Below the pieces are notes generated by a model. That model saw only the letters and a list, made by a program, of their open reading frames with translations, was not told the DNA's origin and made no database searches. From contig DUZX01000004.1 of assembly GCA_013349325.1 (NCBI GenBank), forward strand, positions 95,596 to 159,595: a stretch of DNA of 64,000 bases. The letters are read 5' to 3'. Origin of the DNA: Desulfuromonadales bacterium. GTDB taxonomy: Bacteria > Desulfobacterota > Desulfuromonadia > Geobacterales > Pseudopelobacteraceae. Within the stretch, counting starts at the first letter, position 1; every line of letters starts with the position of its first letter. A program made the translations under genes and the position numbers. Shown in pieces: positions 44,087-54,409 of this stretch.

Positions 44087-44449
44087 TTATTCCAGCGTTT
44101 TTGAGTTAACAGCAAAATATTCCGATTCACCAAAACAGCTGGTCGGTATCCCCTTGTGCTGTTGATATGAAAGTGAAACTTTTTTACCTAACGACGAGTT
44201 GATTTTTGCGATAGTGGCATCGTCACGCACCGAGAAAAGGAACTTCTCCGGCACGGAACCGGGAACCGAAATCATCTGCAGCTCCCCTTCCCAGGTTTTA
44301 CAGAGCCACCCTTTCTGTGAAAACTTCTGCACGTAACCGACCCGCTCACCCTTTGAATAGCTCACGTTTAGCACGGTCATGACATATCCCGCACAGAGTA
44401 CAATAACCGCTACAACCAGCAGCGCACCAATTTTAATCGCTTTTTTCAT
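44087..44449 (-). CDS. Small membrane-anchored hypothetical protein
   Basis: About 120 residues from the ATG at 44449 (five more in frame from 44464). One N-terminal membrane helix (IGALLVVAVIVLCAGYVM) is followed by a periplasmic beta-rich domain with GERVGYVQKFSQKGWLCKTW. Proteins with this motif are conserved in many bacteria without a known function; some carry a misleading 6-phosphogluconate dehydrogenase label. It ends 4 bp before the radical SAM GTG. Confidence 0.7.
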   Translation of the reverse strand: MKKAIKIGALLVVAVIVLCAGYVMTVLNVSYSKGERVGYVQKFSQKGWLCKTWEGELQMISVPGSVPEKFLFSVRDDATIAKINSSLGKKVSLSYQQHKGIPTSCFGESEYFAVNSKTLE

Positions 44450-44634
44450 TATATCTGAAACCATCTCTCTTCCTCTCCAATGAACAGCAGGCTCAAAACT
44501 CGTTCCGTTTTATGTGCGAGCAATGGCATAAACTTTATTCCTCTGCTGGCGGAAGATAACAGTATATGCAGAAATCGTCAATTGGTTGCGCCCATTTCTT
44601 AATAATTGTTTGATCTTCAATCGGAGGTGCAATT

Positions 44635-44862
44635 ATGCAGATGGATTTGAAAGCATTTGAAGCGGAAGCAATGACATTGCCGGTATCACAACGTGCTATC
44701 GTGGCGCAGCATCTTCTGTCAAGCCTTGATGATATTGTGGAGCAGGAGAATGAACTCCTGTGGCTTGAAGAAGCTGGCAAACGCTATGATTCTTACAAAG
44801 CGGGTGCACTTCCTGCGAGGGATGCTTTTGAAGCAATAGTTGATATGCGTAACAGACTGTGA
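44635..44862 (+). CDS. Addiction-module antitoxin (TIGR02574/RelB-like)
   Basis: The 75-residue protein starts after GGAGG and matches the 'putative addiction module component' pattern: LPVSQRAIVAQHLLSSLDD, WLEEAGKRYDSYKAGALPAR and AFEAIVDMRNRL. It is intact. Its stop overlaps by 4 bp (GTGA) the start of a RelE/ParE toxin gene that is frameshifted. Confidence 0.85.
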   Translation: MQMDLKAFEAEAMTLPVSQRAIVAQHLLSSLDDIVEQENELLWLEEAGKRYDSYKAGALPARDAFEAIVDMRNRL

Positions 44863-45165
44863 ATAAGAATCCCAGACTGCTGTTACCGGCAGAAAATGAG
44901 ATGTTCGATGCAGCTTGCTACTATGAGAAGACAAGCTCTCGGCTTGGATGCTGATTTCCTGACAAAGATCGAAATTGCCCTTCAGGATATTTCCGAAGCA
45001 CCGGAACGCTGGCCTGTAGTGCGTAACAATATCAGAAGGCAGCTGATCCAACGATTTCCGTATTCTTTGCTATACCGAATTGATCCTGATGAAATCAACG
45101 TCCTGGCGGTGATGCACCAGAAGCGGCACCCGTCATACTTGCTGCCAAGAAGAGGTTTGAATTAG
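44859..45165 (+). pseudogene. RelE/ParE-family toxin, frameshifted
   Basis: Translation from the GTG at 44859 gives NKNPRLLLPAENEMFDAACY then YEKTSSRLG, and stops at TGA 44952-44954. The +1 frame continues with DFLTKIEIALQDISEAPERW and PVVRNNIRRQLIQRFPYSLL to a stop at 45165, the typical RelE/ParE body. Removing the T at about 44949 (GGATGCTGATT to GGAGCTGATT) restores one 102-residue toxin. So this is a single-base insertion or a sequencing error. The antitoxin remains whole. Confidence 0.82.
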
Positions 45166-45350
45166 CTACACACAATTATGTCTGAAATATGCCAGTTCGA
45201 GTCTTGATTCAGGGTTGACATTGAAAGGGTTGGCGGATAAAGTGAGTCACAGATTGTTATACAAGAGAAAACCTGTTCGTTGCATAGCTTATTGATTTTG
45301 CGGATTTTTCAGAAAATGCCTTCTTGTCTCGCCTTCGGCACCAATAAAAC

Positions 45351-45376
45351 AACCGGCATTTAGCCGGTTTTTTTAT
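45351..45376 (+). terminator. Rho-independent terminator
   Basis: AACCGGC-ATTTA-GCCGGTT is followed by TTTTTT. It is about 185 bp past the toxin pseudogene. Confidence 0.85.
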
Positions 45377-45449
45377 TTCCGCAATCCGGGTTATCCACCA
45401 TCATTTTCGACATAAGGGATAAAGAAATTGCCGATTTACCGTTTCACCA

Positions 45450-45468
45450 GGGCGTATGCCATACGCCC
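45450..45468. repeat. Perfect 19-bp palindrome
   Basis: GGGCGTATG-C-CATACGCCC. The GGGGCG...CGCCCC type of palindrome recurs in looser form at 56129-56176. Confidence 0.8.
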
Positions 45469-45517
45469 CTACAAAATATGGTATTTCGGTATTTTCAACG
45501 CCCCTGATACCACTCTT

Positions 45518-45620
45518 AAATCAAAGATGGATTCAAGGCGGCGAGGAATCCGGCGATGTAAGCACACCTTGAGTACGTTGAGGAGCCGAAGACGAGCCAA
45601 CGAAGAAGACGCTTTGATTT
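45518..45620. repeat. Short element with inverted ends AAATCAAAG/CTTTGATTT
   Basis: AAATCAAAG at 45518-45526 is inverted at 45612-45620. The interior, starting ATGGATTCAAGGCGGCGAGG, does not encode a convincing protein. It has the look of a dispersed non-coding element; no second copy is in this window. Confidence 0.6.
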
Positions 45621-45663
45621 GGAATTGGAATAACCAATCCGCCGCGTATCCGGTCCCGCTTCC

Positions 45664-48195
45664 ATGACCCATCTTCCTGTTGATACAATTCTGCCTGACC
45701 TGCTTGCTGCACTGCAAATCCATTCTAACGTCATTCTTCACGCGCCGCCCGGCGCCGGCAAAACAACCAGGGTTCCTCTGGCTTTGCTCCCTCTTATTCC
45801 AGCTGAAAGCGGACGGATCCTGATGCTCGAGCCGCGCCGCATTGCCGCCGCTTCAGCGGCACGTTGGATGGCTCAATCCTTGGGAGAGCAGGTAGGAGAG
45901 ACGGTCGGCTATTCCATCCGTTTTGACAGCTGCTGTTCGGAAGCTACCCGTATTGAAGTTGTTACGGAAGGGATTTTGACTCGCCGCATCCAGAGCGATC
46001 CGCTGCTGACTGGTGTCGCCATGGTTATTTTTGATGAATTTCATGAACGAAGCATCCATGCCGATCTCGGGATGGCGCTCTGCCGGGACCTGCAGAGGCA
46101 GCTGCGCGATGACCTAAAGATTATCGTTATGTCGGCGACTCTGGACGTTACGCCGCTTGTCAATCTCCTGGACAACGCACCGCTCATCAGCTCGACGGGA
46201 CGATCCTTCCCGGTTGAAGAGATCTATCTGGACGACCGCGTCCAGGGTCGATTGGCGCAACGTATGCTGGCTGCCGTCATGCGGGCTCTGCATGAAACAG
46301 AAGGCGATATCCTGGCTTTTCTACCCGGCTCCAGCGAGATCAGAAACTGTGCCCGACTGTTGGCTGATTCCGGAACGGTTACCGGAACCATTGCAATACA
46401 TCACCTGTACGGCGACCTGCCGTTTGCCGACCAGCAGAAGGCGCTGCAACCCGGGGACCGGCGTAAGGTTGTATTGGCCACCAGCATTGCCGAAACAAGC
46501 CTCACGATCGAGGGGGTCAGAACCGTGATCGACTGCGGGGTGTCACGCCGCATGCAGTTTGACCCGGCCAGCGGATTGAACCGCCTGGTAACGGTACGCG
46601 AATCACGTGCTTCGGCAGAACAGCGCAAAGGGAGGGCTGGCAGAGTGGCACCCGGCATCTGCTACCGCCTGTTCAGTCGCCACACGTTTAATGCCATGAC
46701 ACCGCACTCACCGGCCGAAATCATGGAAACCGATTTATCAGCGCTGCTGCTGGAGACGGCAGCCTGGGGAATGAACGACCCTCTTCAACTGGAATGGCTT
46801 GACAATCCCCCTGACGCCGCTCTGACTGCGGCCGGGCGGCTGCTGATTCTGCTGGGCGCCTGCGATCATGCCGGCCGCATTACCGCTGCCGGACGCGAAA
46901 TTGTACGCCTGCCACTGCACCCGCGCCTGGGGCGACTGCTGCTCCGCTCCCGTGAATTGAACTGTACCGCGCTGGGATGTGATCTGGCAGCTCTGCTTTC
47001 TGAGCGGGATATCCTGCGATTTGATCGTGATACAACAATAAAATCATCCAGTTCGTCAGATCTGGCTGATCGCCTGGACATACTCTGGAGCTGGCGTAAG
47101 AACCGCTCCGGCAGTGATCGACTGAACCAGGGCGCGCTCCAGAGTATCGAACGTGTCGTCCGGCAGCTTATGCGTTTGAGGGATACACAACGGCCCGACG
47201 CTCCTGCGGGCGACCCGGAAGAGTTGATTGCACGCCTGCTGCTGGCCGCCTACCCAGACCGCCTGGCCCGTCGTCGCACAGGCGACGGCGCGGTTAGCTA
47301 TCTCCTGCTGACAGGACGGGGAGCCCACCTCTCCGAACGGAGTGCCGTGCGAGGGGCCGAGTTTATTGTTGCCCCGCTGCTGGATGGCGGTTTTCAGGCC
47401 GAGGCCAGCATACATCTGGCAAGCACTGTCTCTGAAGCGGTTATTCGTGAGGAGCGGGCCGACTCAATTGTACGGGAAGATCAGGTCACCTGGAATGAGC
47501 GCGAGGGGCGAATTGTTGCCGAGCGGCAAGAAAAACTGGGCAGCATACAACTCTCGGCCGTACCGTTTCTACCCGGCTTCGATCTGGTTGTGCCGACGGT
47601 TGTGGCAGCGGTGCGTGCGTCCCGTTTGTCACTACTGACGCTGAATGAGTCTCTTCGGCAGCTACAGGGACGCATGTCACATGTCCGAGCAGCCTTCCCT
47701 GAACAGAACTGGCCTGACATTTCTGATGCTGCGTTGCTGGATTCACTTGATGAGTGGCTGGCTCCTCACCTTGGCGAGATCAAGAGCGCCAAACGATTGT
47801 CACAACTCGATATAACGGCAATCCTGTTTGGCCGTCTTGATTATCGGCAGCAGCGCGACTTGGAGAGATTGGTGCCGACACACCTGACCGTGGCGAGCGG
47901 ATCACAAATCCGGCTGGATTATTCGGCTGAACAGCCGCTTCTGGCGGTAAAACTGCAGGAATTGTTCGGTACTGCGGATGGCCCGACCGTCTGTGAAGGT
48001 CGGGTAGTCGTGTTGTTACACCTGCTCTCGCCTGCCAGGCGACCGGTTCAGGTAACCAGCGACTTAAAGGGTTTTTGGAATGGATCGTATCAGCAGGTTA
48101 AAAAAGAGCTCAAAGGGCGCTATCCTAAACACCCCTGGCCGGATGATCCCTGGAGCGCCCTGCCGACGAGGCGCTTGAAACCCAGAGACACCTGA
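45664..48195 (+). CDS. hrpB: ATP-dependent RNA helicase HrpB
   Basis: The 843-residue DEAH-box helicase has motif I HAPPGAGKTTRVPLALL, motif II VIFDEFHERSIHADLG, motif III VMSATLD, motif V VVLATSIAETSLTIEGVRTV and motif VI EQRKGRAGRVAPGICYRLFS. The HrpB-specific C-terminal domain follows (FWNGSYQQVKKELKGRYPKH, HPWPDDPW). Length and end are typical. The biological role of HrpB is poorly defined. It is convergent with eno. Confidence 0.95.
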   Translation: MTHLPVDTILPDLLAALQIHSNVILHAPPGAGKTTRVPLALLPLIPAESGRILMLEPRRIAAASAARWMAQSLGEQVGETVGYSIRFDSCCSEATRIEVVTEGILTRRIQSDPLLTGVAMVIFDEFHERSIHADLGMALCRDLQRQLRDDLKIIVMSATLDVTPLVNLLDNAPLISSTGRSFPVEEIYLDDRVQGRLAQRMLAAVMRALHETEGDILAFLPGSSEIRNCARLLADSGTVTGTIAIHHLYGDLPFADQQKALQPGDRRKVVLATSIAETSLTIEGVRTVIDCGVSRRMQFDPASGLNRLVTVRESRASAEQRKGRAGRVAPGICYRLFSRHTFNAMTPHSPAEIMETDLSALLLETAAWGMNDPLQLEWLDNPPDAALTAAGRLLILLGACDHAGRITAAGREIVRLPLHPRLGRLLLRSRELNCTALGCDLAALLSERDILRFDRDTTIKSSSSSDLADRLDILWSWRKNRSGSDRLNQGALQSIERVVRQLMRLRDTQRPDAPAGDPEELIARLLLAAYPDRLARRRTGDGAVSYLLLTGRGAHLSERSAVRGAEFIVAPLLDGGFQAEASIHLASTVSEAVIREERADSIVREDQVTWNEREGRIVAERQEKLGSIQLSAVPFLPGFDLVVPTVVAAVRASRLSLLTLNESLRQLQGRMSHVRAAFPEQNWPDISDAALLDSLDEWLAPHLGEIKSAKRLSQLDITAILFGRLDYRQQRDLERLVPTHLTVASGSQIRLDYSAEQPLLAVKLQELFGTADGPTVCEGRVVVLLHLLSPARRPVQVTSDLKGFWNGSYQQVKKELKGRYPKHPWPDDPWSALPTRRLKPRDT

Positions 48196-48200
48196 ACGCA

Positions 48201-48230
48201 AAAGAGGCGGAAAATTTCCTCCGCCTCTTT
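48201..48230. terminator. Bidirectional terminator between hrpB and eno
   Basis: AAAGAGGCGGA - 8-nt loop - TCCGCCTCTTT, with short A and T runs on both sides. Confidence 0.88.
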
Positions 48231-48255
48231 CGTCGCTTTTACATCATCTATCTAT

Positions 48256-49638
<1,383 letters not shown>

Positions 49639-49724
49639 TCAAGAAAAAAAATCAGTATTAATTGTATTTACTTAATCACTATTTCAATGCTTCACAATCG
49701 GCACCAAACATGGTATGACAAAAA

Positions 49725-50981
49725 ATGGCACTTACACCAACCCTCACGATAAACGGGTTCATTATGTCACCTGAAACAATCAGTAAACTTGCTATCGACA
49801 GAACGCAAGCCACCCCACCCCACAAAGGCGACCGCAACGTGATTCGTTATACGATAATCACGCTCCTGATTGTTGTTAGTGCAGTAACCACATTCTTCTT
49901 CTCGCGTAACCGACCAGTCACCGTGGAAACAACTTCGGTCGTCAGTTTTTATCCGACGCAGGCCTTCACCCTCCTGAATTCCAGTGGCTACGTTGTTGCC
50001 CAGCGCAAGGCGGCCGTAGCATCGAAATCGACCGGTCGCCTGGAATGGATCGGGGTTGAGGAAGGGAGCCGGGTCTCCGCCGGACAGGTGATTGCCCGAT
50101 TGGAAAACCGTGATCTGGAGGCGCTTGTCCGCCAGGCCGAAGCTCAGCAGAGCAGTGCAGCGGCAACACGGGAACAGGCTCAGGCTGAGGCAACTGATGC
50201 GCAACAGGCGTTCCGGCGCCAGCAGGAACTGCTCCGCCAGGGCATCGTGTCGCAAGCCGAGCATGACACCGCAGAAGCTCGCTTTAAGCGCAGCAGTGCC
50301 GCCGTGTCCGCCACAGAAGCCGGAGTACGGAGCGCTTCTGCCGGCTTACAGCTCTCCAGGGTCAACCTCGGTTACAGCATGATTCTCGCGCCCTTTGATG
50401 CCGTGGTACTGACCAAGAATGCCGATGTCGGCGATATCATCACGCCGCTTGGCTCAGCCGCCAACGCCAAGGCTGCCGTGGTAACCATCGCAGATTTGGG
50501 ATCACTCCAGGTTGAGGCCGATGTATCGGAATCGAACGTGTCGCTGATAAAAAAGGGACAGCCCTGCGAGATCACTCTGGATGCCCTGCCCGGCAGCCGT
50601 TTTCAGGGGCGTGTTCATACCATCGTTCCAACCGCTGATCGTAGCAAAGCGTCGATTATGGTCAAGATTCGCTTTCTAGAGCGGGATGAACGCGTGCTTC
50701 CGGAGATGAGTGCAAAAGTAGCTTTTCTTGAGCGGGAAGCACTGCCTGCTGATAAGCGGGCCCGGATTGCCGTCAATCCGGCCGCCATCGTCACGGTAGG
50801 CGGGCGCAGCGGCGTCTACAAGGTGGTTGGAGACAGAGCCGTCTTTACCCCGGTTACCAGTGGCGCCAAACTGGGCGACCTGCGTGAAGTCAGCGGCATT
50901 TCATCGGGAAACAAGGTTATTCTTAAACCGCTCAATACCATGAAGGAGGGCATAAAACTATCCCTGCCCGAGAAGAAATAA
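49725..50981 (+). CDS. Efflux periplasmic adaptor (membrane fusion protein, MacA-like)
   Basis: The 418-residue protein has one N-terminal membrane anchor (TIITLLIVVSAVTTFFF, about residues 46-62), a lipoyl-like split domain (SSGYVVAQRKAAVASKSTGR, GDIITPLGSA), a central coiled coil (about 130-200) and a beta-barrel region. It links the ABC transporter encoded next to an outer-membrane channel, which is not in the window. No strong ribosome binding site is seen; an internal ATG at 49764 is an alternative. Confidence 0.88.
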   Translation: MALTPTLTINGFIMSPETISKLAIDRTQATPPHKGDRNVIRYTIITLLIVVSAVTTFFFSRNRPVTVETTSVVSFYPTQAFTLLNSSGYVVAQRKAAVASKSTGRLEWIGVEEGSRVSAGQVIARLENRDLEALVRQAEAQQSSAAATREQAQAEATDAQQAFRRQQELLRQGIVSQAEHDTAEARFKRSSAAVSATEAGVRSASAGLQLSRVNLGYSMILAPFDAVVLTKNADVGDIITPLGSAANAKAAVVTIADLGSLQVEADVSESNVSLIKKGQPCEITLDALPGSRFQGRVHTIVPTADRSKASIMVKIRFLERDERVLPEMSAKVAFLEREALPADKRARIAVNPAAIVTVGGRSGVYKVVGDRAVFTPVTSGAKLGDLREVSGISSGNKVILKPLNTMKEGIKLSLPEKK

Positions 50982-50982
50982 C

Positions 50983-51684
50983 ATGGATGCCAGCCGGGTA
51001 CATCCTTCTTTAGTCTCCATAAACGCAGTTTCAAAGGCGTATCGGCGTGGCAATCAGCTGGTGCCGGTCCTTGAAGGGATATCTTTTTCTATCGCCAAGG
51101 GTGAGTTTCTGGCGCTGATGGGCCCTTCCGGTTCCGGGAAATCAACACTGCTCAATCTGATTGCCGGTATCGACAGCGTTGACAGCGGCTCCATCGTCAT
51201 TGACGGCGTTGACATCGCCACGCTTACAGATTCAGCCCTGGCGGGATGGCGAGCTGCTCACGTCGGCTTTATCTTTCAGTTCTACAACCTGATTCCGGTA
51301 TTAACCGCCTTTGAAAATGTTGAGCTGCCGCTTCTGCTGACCTCGCTTTCGCGTCGTGAACGACGCGAACACGTTGAGGCGGCCCTCTCGGTCGTCAGCC
51401 TGTCCGACCGCCAGGAGCATTATCCCTCGCAACTTTCAGGCGGACAGCAGCAGCGGGTTGCCATTGCCCGTGCCGTTGTTACCGACCCGGCCATACTTGT
51501 TGCCGATGAACCGACCGGGGATCTCGACCGGGTATCGGCTGAAGAGATCTTGCAGTTAATGGCGCAGCTTAACAGCGAGTTTGGCAAGACAATCGTCATG
51601 GTAACACACGACCCGCGTGCCGCCGAACGGGCGCATATCATCCGGCATCTTGAAAAAGGCGTGCTGAACGATGTTCTTTCTTAA
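50983..51684 (+). CDS. ABC transporter ATP-binding protein (MacB/LolD type)
   Basis: The 233-residue ATPase has Walker [20 protein letters not shown]-loop [19 protein letters not shown], signature [14 protein letters not shown], Walker [13 protein letters not shown] and H-loop VMVTHDP. This family energises MacB-type exporters, which work from the periplasmic side. It starts 1 bp after the adaptor gene and overlaps the permease gene by 14 bp. Confidence 0.93.
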   Translation: MDASRVHPSLVSINAVSKAYRRGNQLVPVLEGISFSIAKGEFLALMGPSGSGKSTLLNLIAGIDSVDSGSIVIDGVDIATLTDSALAGWRAAHVGFIFQFYNLIPVLTAFENVELPLLLTSLSRRERREHVEAALSVVSLSDRQEHYPSQLSGGQQQRVAIARAVVTDPAILVADEPTGDLDRVSAEEILQLMAQLNSEFGKTIVMVTHDPRAAERAHIIRHLEKGVLNDVLS

Positions 51685-52828
51685 ACTTCTCACACGCAAC
51701 GCTTTTCGGCATCGGCTGCGCACACTGCTTACGATTTCAGGCATTTCAGTTGCCATTCTGGCGTTCGGACTGCTGCAGACGGTAGTCAGCGCCTGGTATG
51801 CGGGCGTCAACGCGTCATCTGCGGGACGCTTGATTACGCGAAATGCGGTTTCGCTGGTATTTTCGCTCCCGATTGCCTACTTGGAGCGCATCCGGCAGGT
51901 TGAGGGAGTTTCCTCGGTTTCGTATGCCAACTGGTTCGGTGGCGTGTATATTACTGAAAAGAATTTTTTCCCGAATTTTGCCATTGAACCGAACAGCTAT
52001 CTGGCGCTCTACCCGGAGTTTGTCCTCGATCCGCCGCAAAAGCGGGCTTTCATAACCGATCGGAGTGGCTGCATTGTCGGCAGAAAACTGGCCGAACGTT
52101 TCAACTGGAAAATTGGTGATCATGTCCCCCTGAAAGGGACCATCTTTCCAGGAACATGGGAATTCGTACTGCGCGGCATCTATAACGGTGCCGAAAAATC
52201 TACCGACGAATCCCAGTTCTTTTTCCACTGGGATTATTTAAATGAAACTCTCAAAAAGAGCATCCCGCGTCGTGCCGATCAAACCGGAATATATCTGATC
52301 GGATTGAAAAACCCGCACTCTGCGGCGGAAGTTTCACTGGCAGTGGATGCCACCTTCAAAAACTCACTGGCTGAGACGCTGACAGAAACCGAAAAGGCAT
52401 TTCAGCTCAGTTTTGTATCGATGACGGAAGCCATCGTGATTGCGATACAAATAGTATCTTTTGTCGTCATCGCCATTATCATGGTCGTAGTTGCCAATAC
52501 CATGGCGATGACCGCTCGCGAACGAATCGGCGAGTATGCCATATTTAAATCGATGGGTTTTGGCGGGTACCATATCGCCGCGATGATCTTCGGCGAGTCT
52601 CTTTTTATTACGATCTGTGGCGGCCTGATCGGAATCCTGCTGACCTACCCTGTTGCCAGGAGTTTCGGTGAAATGATGGGTAATTTTTTTCCGGTCTTTC
52701 AGGTGGCCCGGTCTACGGCATATATAGATCTGTTTTTTTCCGTGCTCGTCGGGGTTATTGCCGGCCTGTTCCCGACCTGGCGTGCGGTCAGGATCAAGAT
52801 TGCCGAAGGTTTACGACGGATAGGATAA
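51671..52828 (+). CDS. ABC transporter permease (FtsX/MacB type)
   Basis: The 385-residue protein has four membrane helices in the MacB arrangement: one near the N-terminus ([20 protein letters not shown]), a large periplasmic domain, and three at the C-terminus with the FtsX signature [20 protein letters not shown]. It completes the tripartite pump with the two preceding genes. Substrate unknown. Confidence 0.9.
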   Translation: MFFLKLLTRNAFRHRLRTLLTISGISVAILAFGLLQTVVSAWYAGVNASSAGRLITRNAVSLVFSLPIAYLERIRQVEGVSSVSYANWFGGVYITEKNFFPNFAIEPNSYLALYPEFVLDPPQKRAFITDRSGCIVGRKLAERFNWKIGDHVPLKGTIFPGTWEFVLRGIYNGAEKSTDESQFFFHWDYLNETLKKSIPRRADQTGIYLIGLKNPHSAAEVSLAVDATFKNSLAETLTETEKAFQLSFVSMTEAIVIAIQIVSFVVIAIIMVVVANTMAMTARERIGEYAIFKSMGFGGYHIAAMIFGESLFITICGGLIGILLTYPVARSFGEMMGNFFPVFQVARSTAYIDLFFSVLVGVIAGLFPTWRAVRIKIAEGLRRIG

Positions 52829-52847
52829 CGTTTCACGAGGAGATACC

Positions 52848-54227
52848 ATGAAAATTAAAATTCTGGTTGTTGATGATGAACTCAGTATGCGCGAATTCCT
52901 TGCGATCCTGCTGGAGCGCGAGGGTTACCAGGTTGAAGTAGCCGATTCCGCCGAAGAGGCGCTGCGTCTGATGGGCACCTTACTGTTTGATCTGGTCATT
53001 TCGGATGTCAACATGCCCGGATTAGGTGGCATAGAACTGCTCTCGCGGATCAAGCTGCTGACACCGGAAACCGGCGTCTTGATGATCACGGCATTTTCAG
53101 CAGCAGAGCAGGCGGTAGAAGCGATGAAGCTGGGTGCCTACGATTATATCTGCAAACCGTTTAAAATTGAGGAGATCAAGCAGCTTGTAAAAAACGCATT
53201 GGAAAAGCAGGGACTCAAACGGGAAAACAATCTTCTGAAAAAGGATGTTCAGGAGCGGGACCGTTTCTGCGGGATAATCGGCAAAAGCCAGAAGATGCGG
53301 GAGCTGTTCGATCTGATCCAGAAGGTTTCCGCAAGCCAAAGCAGCGTGCTGGTACAGGGAGAAAGCGGCACCGGCAAAGAGCTGGCTGCCCGTTCAATCC
53401 ATACTTGCAGCCCACGCGTAACAAAACCGTTTGTCGCCGTCAACTGCGGCGCTATACCTGAAAATCTGATCGAGAGCGAACTGTTCGGACACAAGAAAGG
53501 CTCCTTCACGGGAGCCGTCAGCGATCGCCCCGGACTTTTCGAGCAGGCTGAAGGAGGCACTCTTTTTCTCGATGAAATCGGGGAGCTGCCTCTGCTGCTA
53601 CAGACCAAACTGCTGCGCGTACTTCAGGAAAGGGAATTCAAACGGGTGGGAGATGCTGTGACCCGTAAGGCGGATATTCGGCTGGTATGTGCCTCCAACC
53701 GCGACTTGGAGGCTCAGGTGCAGGAGGGAACATTTCGGGAGGATCTGTATTATCGAATCAATGTTATCCAGCTGGTCATGCCGCCACTGCGCGAGAGGAT
53801 CGAAGACATCCCACTGCTGGTGGAATTTTTCTGCCGGAAATACAGCGTCGACAAGTCACCGAAACCGATTCCGATAACTACCGGCGCACTGAAAGCGCTG
53901 ATGAATTATCCGTTTCCCGGCAATATTCGTGAACTTGAAAACTGCATCGAACGAAGTCTGATAATAGACTCACAGCTTGTTTCGGAAGAAAACCTTCCGA
54001 AACAGCTGTTAGTCAGCAAACCAGCTGTGCTCGCTGGTGATTGCGAAATACCTGAGGGGGGGCTGCCTCTGGAACAGTTGCTGGAAGAGCTGGAAAAGAA
54101 ATACCTGTTAAAAGCGCTTGAAATCACCGGCGGGGCCAAAAAGAAAGCCGGCGAACTGTTGGGTATGACGTTCCGTTCGTTCCGTTACCGTCTGGCGAAG
54201 TTCGGTCTTGATAGCGGCGATGAATAA
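52848..54227 (+). CDS. Sigma-54-dependent response regulator (NtrC family)
   Basis: The 459-residue regulator has a receiver domain (phospho-acceptor Asp53 in LVISDVNMPGLGG), an AAA+ domain (GESGTGKELAARSIH; sigma-54 contact loop ESELFGHKKGSFTGA; GTLFLDEIGELPL) and a FIS-type helix-turn-helix at the C-terminus (ALEITGGAKKKAGELLGMTF). It starts 19 bp after the permease gene, so it may control the pump. No cognate histidine kinase is adjacent. Confidence 0.95.
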   Translation: MKIKILVVDDELSMREFLAILLEREGYQVEVADSAEEALRLMGTLLFDLVISDVNMPGLGGIELLSRIKLLTPETGVLMITAFSAAEQAVEAMKLGAYDYICKPFKIEEIKQLVKNALEKQGLKRENNLLKKDVQERDRFCGIIGKSQKMRELFDLIQKVSASQSSVLVQGESGTGKELAARSIHTCSPRVTKPFVAVNCGAIPENLIESELFGHKKGSFTGAVSDRPGLFEQAEGGTLFLDEIGELPLLLQTKLLRVLQEREFKRVGDAVTRKADIRLVCASNRDLEAQVQEGTFREDLYYRINVIQLVMPPLRERIEDIPLLVEFFCRKYSVDKSPKPIPITTGALKALMNYPFPGNIRELENCIERSLIIDSQLVSEENLPKQLLVSKPAVLAGDCEIPEGGLPLEQLLEELEKKYLLKALEITGGAKKKAGELLGMTFRSFRYRLAKFGLDSGDE

Positions 54228-54231
54228 TGAT

Positions 54232-54396
54232 CCCAAAAACGGTAGTTCACGAGCCACAAAGCAACTGAGCAACAGAGAAACCAAAGTTACATTAACAACA
54301 GGATTAGCTGGATTAGTGAATGATTTTCTTTGGTTTTAACCTGCATTCTTCTTTGTTTTCGATCAGTTGCTCTGTGTTTCACATGCTTTTTCCAGG
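54232..54396. mobile_element. Type-1 MITE-like element, inverted copy
   Basis: This 165-bp stretch is the reverse complement relative of 19356-19530. Shared words, in order, are AAAAACGG, AGTTCA, AGCAACTGAG, AACAGAGAAA, GTGAATGATTTT, TTCTTTGTTTT, CAGTTGCTCTGTGTTTCA and ATGCTTTTTCCAGG. It lies right after the response regulator stop codon. Flanks ATGAT and AAAAT do not form a clear duplication. Confidence 0.85.
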
Positions 54397-54409
54397 AAAA
54401 TCCGCGTTG

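Larger units (their letters stand above)
45166..45663. other. Gene-free stretch with terminator and repeats
   Basis: No credible gene in 498 bp. It holds a terminator at 45351-45376, a perfect palindrome at 45450-45468 and a 103-bp inverted-end element at 45518-45620. The words CGCCTTCGGCACCA at 45330-45343 resemble a tRNA 3' end, but no tRNA body precedes them. Confidence 0.75.

Noticed and set aside
45290..45345. tRNA gene or attachment half-site (CGCCTTCGGCACCA before a terminator)
   Set aside because: No D-arm or anticodon arm can be folded upstream and no matching 5' end is found; no integrase nearby.
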